From Fibrella aestuarina BUZ 2 (GTDB lineage: Bacteria > Bacteroidota > Bacteroidia > Cytophagales > Spirosomataceae), in NCBI RefSeq assembly GCF_000331105.1, contig NC_020054.1:2859451-2923450 (forward strand): DNA of 64,000 nt, in the 5' to 3' direction. Position 1 is the stretch's first letter. Each line of letters opens with the position of its first letter. This document shows, in pieces, positions 15,642 through 30,203 of the stretch. Under the pieces are notes generated by a model. It ran no database searches and had not been told where the DNA came from. It saw only the letters and a program-made list of their open reading frames with translations. The position numbers were made by a program, and so were the translations under genes.

Positions 15642-15977
15642 TTATTGCTTGGCGAGTTTCATTTCGCCGCGCTCACTTTTTACAACTAGTTCTTTGTCAG
15701 AGACTAATTCGCCAGTATACGTCATTTTTCGGTCGTTAAATGAGATGGTGTACGAAATCTTTTTGCCATCAACAGTGCCTTCCTGTAGTGGAGACTCTCC
15801 GAATTGAGTCTTCCAGGTTCCGGTTAATTTGTTTCCCTCTACCTTGAAAGTATAGTTTACCTCAAAGGTACCGTTTGGGGTTTCGCGGCTGCCTTTCCAG
15901 CTGCCGTCAATTGGGTTCTGTGCGAATGCCACAATAGTGACAAGCGATAAGAATAAAGAAAAAAACAACGTTTTCAT
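15642..15977 (-). CDS. Small secreted lipocalin-like protein
   Basis: A 111-residue protein with a signal peptide (1-19, ending AFAQ). The mature part is a run of short beta strands (DGSWKGSRETPNG, VNYTFKVEGNKLTGTW, KKISYTISF, YTGELV) resembling the small lipocalin-like beta-barrel proteins common in Bacteroidetes. No catalytic motif is seen. It lies between the double CE1 esterase and the GH10 gene and ends at a strong hairpin. Its role in the xylan locus is unknown; binding of a small ligand or sugar is one possibility. Confidence 0.7.
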   Translation of the reverse strand: MKTLFFSLFLSLVTIVAFAQNPIDGSWKGSRETPNGTFEVNYTFKVEGNKLTGTWKTQFGESPLQEGTVDGKKISYTISFNDRKMTYTGELVSDKELVVKSERGEMKLAKQ

Positions 15978-16006
15978 GGTAAAAAACTGGGGTTTTGGTT
16001 AACTAA

Positions 16007-18084
<2,078 letters not shown>

Positions 18085-18087
18085 GGC

Positions 18088-19374
<1,287 letters not shown>

Positions 19375-19380
19375 TTATGA

Positions 19381-20640
19381 CTATTTCCCCCGTGGCGTGA
19401 TCATCTGGTACTTACCGCTCAAATGCATGAGGCTGAACACGTAGAGCAGCCCATCATAATACGGGTCGAAATAGCCATCCTCGAATGGCTCCAGTTTGGC
19501 ATTCCAGAGGGCATCCACAAAATCGCGGCTGTTCTTTTCTTTGTTGATCAGCGACAGCGTAGCGGCCGTGGACACCAGCCCAAGCGAGTGCCGGAGCTTT
19601 TTCACCGGTCCGGCCTGAAGAATTGTCTCGGGTCTCGACCCATCCAGGTTAAACTGGTCTTCGTAGGAGTCCATGCCCTTCGAGCGCAGAAAGTTCTGGA
19701 AGCGTTTGGCATAATCTTCCTGCCAGGCTTTGTCTTTGCCCGACCAGGTGTAATCCATCGCAATGTTCATGGGCACCCGCCACGAATCGTACCGGAAGGC
19801 CGAAACTGACCAACGGGTGTCGTGCGGTTTGCCACTAAACTCCGTGTAGTCGGCGTTCAGACCCGTTACGGGGTGGCAGGCACGGTGCAGAAATACCCGC
19901 GACGTGTCAGCACATTCCTTATAAAAGGCTTCATGGCCGTCTTTGGCGTACAGTACCCAGGCGTCGTAAAACGCGGGCAGGTGGTACGACGGGTCGGTCC
20001 ATTTGTAGTTGCTGCCTTCGGGCACGAACGAAATCTGCTTGGCGTCGGTGTTGATCAAGTTGTAGATGTTGCCGGTGCCGTCTTTCTTCCACATCGCATC
20101 CAAAATCCGCCGGGCTTCGCCGTAGTAGTTGATGCCCGTGTTATTGCCCCATTTGTTGGCCGCAAACAGCAGACTGGTGATGTAGTACAACTCGCCGTCA
20201 GACGCTGACCCTTCCGAGTTTTTCTTCATCGTCTGCGGGTTGATGCTCCACGCAAAATAGGCTTCGCGTGGGCCGCTCTGGTGTTGCAGGTACTTCTTCG
20301 ACCACCGCCAGATTCGGTCGAACACGTCTTTTTTGTCCAGCTGAACGGCCACCATCATGCCATACGATAGCCCTTCGGTTCGCGCATCTTTGTTCTTCAC
20401 GTCCGACACATACGCCATCGTATCACCGACTTCAAAGTAAACCTTGTTTGGGCCTTCGAAGACGTCGTAATACGCCTTCGCCAGTTTCGCGTCGATGTCC
20501 GCCTGTTTGTAGCCCGCTTCCCGAAACAGGTTTCGGTAGTTCGGCTTGCCTGTGTTTTTGCTTTGCCCCAGGACGACACCCTGGCCGCTGCATAACACCG
20601 CCAAGATCAGCCAAAAACTGACCTTGTAAATCCCGTTCAT
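19381..20640 (-). CDS. GH8 reducing-end xylose-releasing exo-oligoxylanase-like enzyme
   Basis: A 419-residue GH8 protein with a signal peptide (about 1-26). The (alpha/alpha)6-barrel motifs include EGLSYGMM, whose Glu is the predicted general acid, SASDGELYY with its conserved Asp, and WTDPSYHLPAFYDAWV. The layout matches the Rex subgroup of GH8 (EC 3.2.1.156), which removes xylose from the reducing end of xylo-oligosaccharides by inversion; the cellulase or chitosanase subgroups are less likely given the xylan context. It is probably periplasmic. The start at 20640 is chosen for the signal peptide; 6 codons upstream are also open. Confidence 0.9.
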   Translation of the reverse strand: MNGIYKVSFWLILAVLCSGQGVVLGQSKNTGKPNYRNLFREAGYKQADIDAKLAKAYYDVFEGPNKVYFEVGDTMAYVSDVKNKDARTEGLSYGMMVAVQLDKKDVFDRIWRWSKKYLQHQSGPREAYFAWSINPQTMKKNSEGSASDGELYYITSLLFAANKWGNNTGINYYGEARRILDAMWKKDGTGNIYNLINTDAKQISFVPEGSNYKWTDPSYHLPAFYDAWVLYAKDGHEAFYKECADTSRVFLHRACHPVTGLNADYTEFSGKPHDTRWSVSAFRYDSWRVPMNIAMDYTWSGKDKAWQEDYAKRFQNFLRSKGMDSYEDQFNLDGSRPETILQAGPVKKLRHSLGLVSTAATLSLINKEKNSRDFVDALWNAKLEPFEDGYFDPYYDGLLYVFSLMHLSGKYQMITPRGK

Positions 20641-20700
20641 TCGTATTGGTTGAAACACAGAGGAGGTTGAGTAGTATGCTGACTATAAGTTTATTCTGGA

Positions 20701-20789
20701 TTTTTGTCATCCCGAAGAATGAGGGATCTTCGGGTGAGGCTGAAAACCTCCGACGACCGAAGATCCCTCATTCTTCGGGATGACAAAAA
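20701..20789. repeat. Dispersed hairpin element, copy 2 (33-bp perfect stem)
   Basis: A perfect 33-bp stem: 20701-20733 pairs with 20757-20789, with a 23-nt loop that itself contains GAGG/CCTC. The ends are TTTTT and AAAAA, so the element can end transcription on either strand. It lies between the GH8 gene and the CE1 gene at 20797, in the spacer after the CE1 stop codon. Confidence 0.93.
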
Positions 20790-20796
20790 ATGCCCG

Positions 20797-21957
<1,161 letters not shown>

Positions 21958-21974
21958 TCACTTTAGAGTCGGTG

Positions 21975-22082
21975 TTTTTTGTCATTCCGAGGAACGAGGC
22001 ATCTGCTGAAGCCGGAGGTATTCGTAACCTCACCCGAGGATCCCTCGTGCCTCGGGATGACAAGTTTTCGGAATGACAAAAA
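21975..22082. repeat. Dispersed hairpin element, copy 3 (nested)
   Basis: The outer arms TTTTTGTCATTCCGA and TCGGAATGACAAAAA form a 15-bp perfect pair (about 21976-21990 and 22068-22082). Inside lies another partial element with CCCGAGGATCCCTCG and CTCGGGATGAC. It looks as though one copy lies inside another. It sits between the CE1 genes at 20797 and 22104. Confidence 0.8.
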
Positions 22083-22103
22083 GGGGATGACAACAGCTAA
22101 TCA

Positions 22104-23189
<1,086 letters not shown>

Positions 23190-24353
23190 TTAGGGTTGAA
23201 ACAGCAGTGGTGTGGTGGCGGCAACGTACGTTTTTACATTCATCCACGTATGCCCGCCGTCGGTGATCAGGCTTTTGTAGTTCACCTTTTTCGCCTTCAG
23301 GTAGTCCATAAATTCGACTGTACCCTTATACAGGAAATCGTCGCTGCCGACACTCACCCACAGCAGCTTGAGTTGCTTATTGGTCTGCTCAGGTTTGTTC
23401 ACGATAGGGCTGAAATTACCGTCCATCTCTTGGGGCGACAGGTACGAACTGTAGGCGCACACGTACGCAAACTTGTCCATGTTGCTGAAGGCCGCCCGGA
23501 GTGTTTGGCCGCCCCCGCGCGAGAAGCCGCCAATAGCCCGATTCTCGCGGTTGGCGATGGCCCGGTAGTTCTTCTCGATGTACGGAATGACATTACTCAC
23601 CAGATCGGTCGTGAAATCGTTGGCCCGTTTTACCGCATCGGCTCCATCGCGAACGGTTGGGTCGGCGGGTTTGGAGCCGCCTTTTTGCTCGGCTACCCGA
23701 GCCGCGATGTTGCCGTAGGGCATCACGATGATCATCGGTTTCACTTTGCCTTCGGCCAGCAGATTATCCAGAATCAGGTTGGTTTTGCCGACTTTAAAAA
23801 AGGTTTCTTCCGTATCCGTCGTCCCGCTGATGAGGTAGTAGACCGGATACTTCTTCGACGGCGACTGATCGTAACCCGGTGGCGTATACACGACGACCGA
23901 GCCGGTTGTCCCTTCCATCGAGGGATAATACTCGTAGTTGATCGACCCGTGGGGTACGTCGCGCATGGCGTGGATCAGGGGCTGATCGCCGGGTACGTCG
24001 ACGAGGCTGGCCTTGAATCGCTCATTGGGAAAGAACGCGACGTTGGCGGGGTCCATCACGGATACGCCATCCACCCGAAAGTTGTAGGGGTAAATGTCCG
24101 GTTTGACGGGGCCGACCGTTACGCTCCAGATACCCTGGGCATCTTTGGTCATGGCAACGGGTGCTTTCTCAAACTGCGCGCTCAGTTCCACCGCTTTAGC
24201 CTGCGGAGCCTGGTAGCGGAAGGTAACGGTCTTGTCGGCGTTTACCTGCGGCGACACCACCAGCGGGCCACGGGGCGGTTGGGCCAGTGCCCCGGCGTAC
24301 AGGCTAATCAGGGCTACCAGCAGCCCTAATTGGCGGAGTAATCGGTTGTTCAT
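23190..24353 (-). CDS. CE1 esterase with unusual oxyanion-hole region
   Basis: A 387-residue secreted esterase. A signal peptide (1-24) and an E-set module (about 30-125) precede the CE1 domain with Ser278 in GFSRGG and His368 in GGHTWMN. The HG pair that follows the first strand in its four paralogues (YLLHG, YLQHG, YLIHG) is here YLISG, so the usual His of the oxyanion-hole loop is Ser. An extra 15-20 residue insertion (near 218-240) precedes the nucleophile. Activity is probable but specificity may differ. It is co-transcribed with the CE1 at 22104. Confidence 0.88.
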   Translation of the reverse strand: MNNRLLRQLGLLVALISLYAGALAQPPRGPLVVSPQVNADKTVTFRYQAPQAKAVELSAQFEKAPVAMTKDAQGIWSVTVGPVKPDIYPYNFRVDGVSVMDPANVAFFPNERFKASLVDVPGDQPLIHAMRDVPHGSINYEYYPSMEGTTGSVVVYTPPGYDQSPSKKYPVYYLISGTTDTEETFFKVGKTNLILDNLLAEGKVKPMIIVMPYGNIAARVAEQKGGSKPADPTVRDGADAVKRANDFTTDLVSNVIPYIEKNYRAIANRENRAIGGFSRGGGQTLRAAFSNMDKFAYVCAYSSYLSPQEMDGNFSPIVNKPEQTNKQLKLLWVSVGSDDFLYKGTVEFMDYLKAKKVNYKSLITDGGHTWMNVKTYVAATTPLLFQP

Positions 24354-24395
24354 AAGGAGCTAAGGTTTAGGATTTGTTTTTCATTAGGAGCTTCT

Positions 24396-24420
24396 GTCAT
24401 CCCTCGTGCCTCGGGATGAC
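24396..24420. repeat. Dispersed hairpin element, minimal copy
   Basis: An 8-bp stem GTCATCCC (24396-24403) and GGGATGAC (24413-24420) has a 9-nt loop, followed by AAAAAA on plus. This 25-nt unit is the common core of the longer elements in this locus. It lies just after the stop codon of the GH29 gene. Confidence 0.8.
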
Positions 24421-24427
24421 AAAAAAC

Positions 24428-26515
24428 TCACTGCGTAATCACATCCACGTCCGCGTAGCCCGACGCTGAGCCCTCCTGCGTGTTTTTCAGGGCGCGGAGT
24501 TTGATGTATCGGGCTTTGATTGGGTCAAACGATTTGGTTTGCCAGACCGGACTGTTTTTAATGTTCGAAAACTCGCCTTCACTAACTCGCTTCCAGGTCG
24601 CGTTATCGGTGGATACGTCAAACTGATAGTGGGTGATGATGCTGGCTTCTTCCCACCAGTTCTGGGCGGGCAGATACCGGAAACCGACCAAACGTTCTTC
24701 CTTACCTAGGTCAATGACCAAGTCCGCAGGCATCGCCTGACTCTTAGGCTGCTGCCACGACGTGCCGGGGTTGCCATCCAAAGCCTGATACGCCGATTTG
24801 GCATCGGTATTCAGCACTTTCCAGGCCGAGCGGGCGATGTCGAATTTTTCGTCGCTGGGTACGCTGCTCTGTTTTGTGAACCGGTTGTAGGCGATGGCCT
24901 TGACGTCCACTTTGCCGGTGCCGGTTTTGACGGGCGCCGTGTATTTACTGGATGAGGCCGTTGGCGTGCTGCCGTCGAGGGTGTAGTATACGTCCGATTC
25001 GGTGTCCCCCGGCTTTATGGCGATCTCGCCCGTCTGATTGCGGGTGATGACGGGGGGCGACAGGATCAGGGGGGCATTATATACGGCCAGATTCGAGATC
25101 AACGGGCTGCCTTTGGCGTCCAGAATGGTGAGGCGCAGTTGCGTAGCTTCAACGGTCGGAAAGCGGAGGATGCGTTTATAGCCAATGGTCGTTTGTTTGT
25201 CAATCTCTTTCCAGCTGCCATCAACCATAGCCTCGAGTTTGAATGATTTGACCCGTTGCCCCAGTCGGATGGGCTCCTGCACCAGAAACCGATTAAACGC
25301 CGTGGGTTTGTTGAAATTCAACGTCAGCGACGCCTTACGGGCGTTATCATCCGTGGCCCAATAGCTGTCCAGGTCGGCATCAATGGCTTTGCTGGCGTCG
25401 TAAGTTGCGCTTTTCCCGCGAACCTCGGAGGCCGTTGCTTTCGCGGTTTTCGCCAGATTCACCGCAAAGGCTTCTTTCCGGGCTTTGGCGAAGGCCTGCA
25501 CGGCTTTTTCGTCCAACTCGTGAATCAGACCGTTGGGCATGATCGGAAAGTTGAGCAGTAGCGTTCCGTTTCGGCCGATGGAATTGTAATAGGTGTCCAT
25601 TAACTGGGGCAGCGTTTTTACCTTCCGATCTTCGCGTTCGTGGTAAAACCATTCGGGGCGGATAGAGGTGTTGACTTCGCCTGGTACCCAGGCATTCCCG
25701 TTTTCGACACCATGCCGTAACATCTCTTCTGGTACGTCGCCGGTGGCATTCAACAGGCTCCAGTTAGTTTCGCCGACGTATCCAGCTTCGGTGCCTACCC
25801 AGCGCAGGTCGGCCCGGTCGCCCCCGTCATTCCAGATCACGATGTTGGGCTGAAGCTTCCGCACCAGTTTGTAGGTGTTCGGCCAGTCGTAGTACGTTTT
25901 CGCGTCGATCTTGCGCGTCTCGTTGGCCCCGCCATAGTAGCCCGACCCGCCGTTGGCGCCGTCGTACCAGACTTCGAAAATGTCGCCGTAGTTGGTCAGC
26001 AGTTCGGTTAGCTGGTTGCGGAAGTAGGTGATGTAGTCGGGCTTGCCATAGTCGGCGTGGTTCCGGTCCCAGGGCGACAGGTACACGCCGAACTTCAGGC
26101 CGTATTCTTTGCAGGCATCGGCCAGCTCGCGCACCACATCGCCTTTCCCATTCTTCCAGGGTGCTTTTTCAACTGAATAATCCGTGTATTTCGACGGCCA
26201 CAGGCAGAAGCCGCTGTGGTGTTTGGCGGTAAAAATGATGCCTGTCATCCCGGCCTCTTTGCAGATCCGGGCCCATTGCCGACAATCGAGCTTGGTCGGG
26301 TTAAACAGCTTCGGGTCTTCGTTGCCGAGACCCCAGGCCATGTCGGTGTAGGTGTTGATCGAAAAATGGATGAAGGCATAGTACTCCATTTTCTGCCAGC
26401 GCAGCTGATTGGCGCTGGGCAGCGGGCCAACGGGCTTGGGTGCGGTTGGCTGAGCCAATCCGGCAAGACCCGTCAGCAAACAAAGCATCAGCAGCGTGAA
26501 AAAAGACTTAAGCAT
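24428..26515 (-). CDS. GH29 alpha-L-fucosidase with CBM32-like modules
   Basis: A 695-residue secreted enzyme. A signal peptide (about 1-22) precedes the GH29 barrel (about 35-350), with the AKHHSGFCLWPS block and the predicted nucleophile Asp185 in VWYDG. Then come a discoidin/CBM32-like domain (about 355-480), a chitobiase C-terminal-like segment (YYTLDGSTPT, near 520) and a second CBM32-like domain (about 570-695). GH29 enzymes release alpha-L-fucose with retention. In a xylan locus the target may be fucosylated side chains of glucuronoarabinoxylan or xyloglucan. It lies 19 bp after the GH39 gene, so it is co-transcribed with it. Confidence 0.92.
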   Translation of the reverse strand: MLKSFFTLLMLCLLTGLAGLAQPTAPKPVGPLPSANQLRWQKMEYYAFIHFSINTYTDMAWGLGNEDPKLFNPTKLDCRQWARICKEAGMTGIIFTAKHHSGFCLWPSKYTDYSVEKAPWKNGKGDVVRELADACKEYGLKFGVYLSPWDRNHADYGKPDYITYFRNQLTELLTNYGDIFEVWYDGANGGSGYYGGANETRKIDAKTYYDWPNTYKLVRKLQPNIVIWNDGGDRADLRWVGTEAGYVGETNWSLLNATGDVPEEMLRHGVENGNAWVPGEVNTSIRPEWFYHEREDRKVKTLPQLMDTYYNSIGRNGTLLLNFPIMPNGLIHELDEKAVQAFAKARKEAFAVNLAKTAKATASEVRGKSATYDASKAIDADLDSYWATDDNARKASLTLNFNKPTAFNRFLVQEPIRLGQRVKSFKLEAMVDGSWKEIDKQTTIGYKRILRFPTVEATQLRLTILDAKGSPLISNLAVYNAPLILSPPVITRNQTGEIAIKPGDTESDVYYTLDGSTPTASSSKYTAPVKTGTGKVDVKAIAYNRFTKQSSVPSDEKFDIARSAWKVLNTDAKSAYQALDGNPGTSWQQPKSQAMPADLVIDLGKEERLVGFRYLPAQNWWEEASIITHYQFDVSTDNATWKRVSEGEFSNIKNSPVWQTKSFDPIKARYIKLRALKNTQEGSASGYADVDVITQ

Positions 26516-26534
26516 AGGAAGCAATAGCAAAGAA

Positions 26535-28208
26535 TTACCAGGTCAATTGAACGAAGGATACACCCTGCCGGGGCAGGTCGAAGGTTAGCGTCGTCGTACC
26601 GTTAGCGATCGCTTTTGAGGTTGGGGGCGTCAGCTCCTGTAGCTGTCCGGCTTTTTCGAGCGCCTTATACTGATCGGCCGACACCTGCTGCGGACCACCC
26701 AGCGACTTCCAGGCCTCAAACGAATTGCTGTGCTGGTCATCGACCCGGTAATGGCGAACCTGCACCTTGTTTTTGCCCAGGCCGCTCACGGTCAGTTCGA
26801 CCGGGGCCGCCGCGCCAGGTACGTTGTCGTCGTGGTAATTCCAGACCATCACACAGACCGAGTTCGGGCTTTTGCTGGCGATCGCGTTCACGTCGTTACC
26901 GGTCCTGACGCCGTTGGCAATGATGTCGGTCGCCTTCAGTCCGTTACCGGTTTGGACCGAAAGCCGTTGACCGTTCATCTTGCCGAACATCCGGAATACG
27001 TTCAGCACGGGTTTATCGACGCCGTGCGTGGCCAGGTCGCGGAAACCGGCGAACCACGGCTGATCCTCAAACTCGAACGACCAACTCACGGCCCCGCGTA
27101 GGTTTACCTTGTACTGATCCATCAGCTCGTAGATGCGGGCGAATGACGACGCCGTGTAACTTGAATACATCGTCCCGTTGCGGTAGCCGTATTTGGGGTC
27201 ACGCGTGGCCGAGCAGGCGGCACAACCTTCAGGATCGCATTCGCCGATGATGATGGGTATGTTTTTGAGTTCGGAAAACGAATTGACCGCTTCAAACGCA
27301 CGCTGTACATCCTTCAGTTGCACGCCCATGTTCATACGAATGTGGCCATCGACAATCTCGGGATTTCCTTTGGCGTGAAAGCCGATGTATTGCAGCGGTG
27401 TCCCGACTTTGCCCGTTGCGTAGTTCTGGCCCCGCAGGCAATGCTCAATGAACCGGGTTAGGTACGAGTACGCTTTGTCGCTGCGTGGGCTAGTGGTGTG
27501 CGGCCCGCCGATGGTGCATTCGGGGCAGGCGCGTTTCAGGCCGTCGGCGGCATAGTCGTAGGTTTTACAGTATTCGTCGAACGTACCTGACCAGTAGCCA
27601 ATGTCCGGCTCGTTCCAGACTTCCCAAAGCCACGAGGTCACTTCCTTTTTTCCGTAGCGGTCAATGGAGTGCTTCGCCCATTGGTACACCAGTTCACGCC
27701 ATTTGTCGTAGTCTTTCGGTGGGTACGTCCAGCCCGTCCAGATGGTACCGTTCTTGCTCCAGGTATGGGCGTACGGTTCGGGTTTCGACGATAGGTCTTT
27801 GGGCATAAACCCGATTTCCATCAGCGGCTTCATACCCCGTTTGATGTACGTATCCACAATGCTGTCGACCGTCACCCAGTTGTAAACGGGCTTGCCGTTG
27901 GCGTCTTCTTTGTAGGCATCGGTGAATCCCCATTTCAGATCAGGGCCGGGACTTTCACCTTTGGATGTCAGCAGATTGTGCGCCCGAACATAGACCGGCA
28001 CGGGACTCAACTGCTGTAGTTCACTCAGCAGTTTCTGGCCGTCGTTCCGGGTGGTGTAATTGGGTTCGTCATAGCCGAAAAAGGCCCAGAACGGCTTCAT
28101 CTCGCCCACGGGTTTGCCCGCATCCACCCGAATGGACACCGGCGTCTGTTGCGCAGGAGCAACCCGACAACACAGCAGCAAAAAAGAAAGGAGGATGATA
28201 CGGTTCAT
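26535..28208 (-). CDS. GH39 beta-xylosidase-like enzyme
   Basis: A 557-residue secreted GH39 protein. A signal peptide (1-20) precedes a TIM barrel with acid/base Glu200 in WEVWNEPD and nucleophile Glu323 in IIIGECDPEG, followed by a C-terminal beta-sandwich. GH39 enzymes release xylose from xylo-oligosaccharides; other members of the wider family act on different glycosides, so the exact activity is inferred from the locus. A Cys-rich stretch after the nucleophile (ECDPEGCAACS) is notable. It is followed by GH29 after 19 bp. Confidence 0.9.
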   Translation of the reverse strand: MNRIILLSFLLLCCRVAPAQQTPVSIRVDAGKPVGEMKPFWAFFGYDEPNYTTRNDGQKLLSELQQLSPVPVYVRAHNLLTSKGESPGPDLKWGFTDAYKEDANGKPVYNWVTVDSIVDTYIKRGMKPLMEIGFMPKDLSSKPEPYAHTWSKNGTIWTGWTYPPKDYDKWRELVYQWAKHSIDRYGKKEVTSWLWEVWNEPDIGYWSGTFDEYCKTYDYAADGLKRACPECTIGGPHTTSPRSDKAYSYLTRFIEHCLRGQNYATGKVGTPLQYIGFHAKGNPEIVDGHIRMNMGVQLKDVQRAFEAVNSFSELKNIPIIIGECDPEGCAACSATRDPKYGYRNGTMYSSYTASSFARIYELMDQYKVNLRGAVSWSFEFEDQPWFAGFRDLATHGVDKPVLNVFRMFGKMNGQRLSVQTGNGLKATDIIANGVRTGNDVNAIASKSPNSVCVMVWNYHDDNVPGAAAPVELTVSGLGKNKVQVRHYRVDDQHSNSFEAWKSLGGPQQVSADQYKALEKAGQLQELTPPTSKAIANGTTTLTFDLPRQGVSFVQLTW

Positions 28209-28259
28209 GGGTAAGTGATCAAGGAATGAGCGTTTTTATTCAGTCCTATAAAGATAAAA

Positions 28260-29180
28260 TCAATTGGCAGTCAGCCAGTTGTTGGCCTTCATCCAGGCAA
28301 ATAGCGGCTCCATCCAGCCGGGGTGTCGGAAAATAAAACCGTGGTCGCCTTTGGGGTACACGTGCATTTCGACGGGCACTTTCTGGCGGCGCAGCGTTTC
28401 AAAGTAAGCGATGCTGTTATCGACATCGACCAGCTTATCGTCGGCCGCGTGGGTCAGGTACGTCGGGGGCGTGTTGGCACGTACCTGAAGTTCGTTCGAA
28501 AAGAGGTCGATGTCGGCCCGCGACGGGTTTTTACCCAACAGGGCGTCGTGCGAACCGCCGTGCGTCAGACTGTCGCGCATGCTAATCACGGGATAAACCA
28601 GGATCTGGAAATCGGGACGAAGGCTGGTGTTGCTGGCATTGTCGACATACGCTTTCTCGAAATGCGTGGCGGCTGTCGAGGCCAGATGCCCCCCCGCCGA
28701 AAAGCCCATGATGCCTATTTTGCCGGGGTCGAGGCCCCATTTGGCCGCATTCTCTCGAACCAGTTTGATGGCCTGTTGCGCATCCTGCAACGGACCGATT
28801 TTCTTATCGGCCATGATGGCGTCGCTGGGCAGGCGGTACTTCAGCACGAAGGCGGCAATGCCTTTTTCGGCCAGTGCTTTCGCCGTGCCGACGCCCTCGC
28901 CATTATACACCACCACGCTATAACCGCCACCGGGAATGATAATCACTGCCGCCCCCGATGCCTTGTCAGCCGCTGGTTTAAAGTATTCCAGCGTGGGCTT
29001 GGTAACCCCTCTGAACATACCCCTCTCCGCCGACTCCTGCACGTCCGACGCTTTTGAGTTAGGAACGGCTGCGGTATACAGCGGAATGATTTCCTGGGCG
29101 TTGGCAACTGGCGAGGCTAGTAGCAGTCCGCTTACCAGCGCGGACGTGATGTATGGATATTTAAAACTAAAGCGTTTCAT
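28260..29180 (-). CDS. Secreted alpha/beta hydrolase, acetylxylan-esterase-like
   Basis: A 306-residue protein with a signal peptide (about 1-28). The alpha/beta-hydrolase fold has a PGGGYS oxyanion loop, nucleophile Ser161 in GFSAGG, an acidic residue near 247-248 (AADDKLV) and His280 in GDHGF. It belongs to the BD-FAE/acetyl-esterase-like group often found in xylan loci, so a deacetylation or feruloyl-esterase role is likely, although no CE family can be fixed by eye. I use the ATG at 29180. It is followed by GH39 after 51 bp. Confidence 0.8.
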   Translation of the reverse strand: MKRFSFKYPYITSALVSGLLLASPVANAQEIIPLYTAAVPNSKASDVQESAERGMFRGVTKPTLEYFKPAADKASGAAVIIIPGGGYSVVVYNGEGVGTAKALAEKGIAAFVLKYRLPSDAIMADKKIGPLQDAQQAIKLVRENAAKWGLDPGKIGIMGFSAGGHLASTAATHFEKAYVDNASNTSLRPDFQILVYPVISMRDSLTHGGSHDALLGKNPSRADIDLFSNELQVRANTPPTYLTHAADDKLVDVDNSIAYFETLRRQKVPVEMHVYPKGDHGFIFRHPGWMEPLFAWMKANNWLTAN

Positions 29181-29208
29181 AGTGTTAAGGTCCAGTATCA
29201 TTTTGAGC

Positions 29209-29277
29209 TTTTGTCATCCCGTTGTTTTTTGTCATCCCTCCTGCGCCGGGATGACAAAAAACAACGGGATGACAAAA
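29209..29277. repeat. Dispersed hairpin element, nested copy with 30-bp perfect stem
   Basis: A perfect 30-bp stem (29209-29238 with 29248-29277), 9-nt loop. Each arm holds two GTCATCCC (or GGGATGAC) units separated by GTTGTTTTTT, so the core element appears twice, one inside the other. It lies between the CE6 gene and the alpha/beta hydrolase gene. Confidence 0.93.
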
Positions 29278-29291
29278 GCCCATATTCTTCC

Positions 29292-30203
<912 letters not shown>

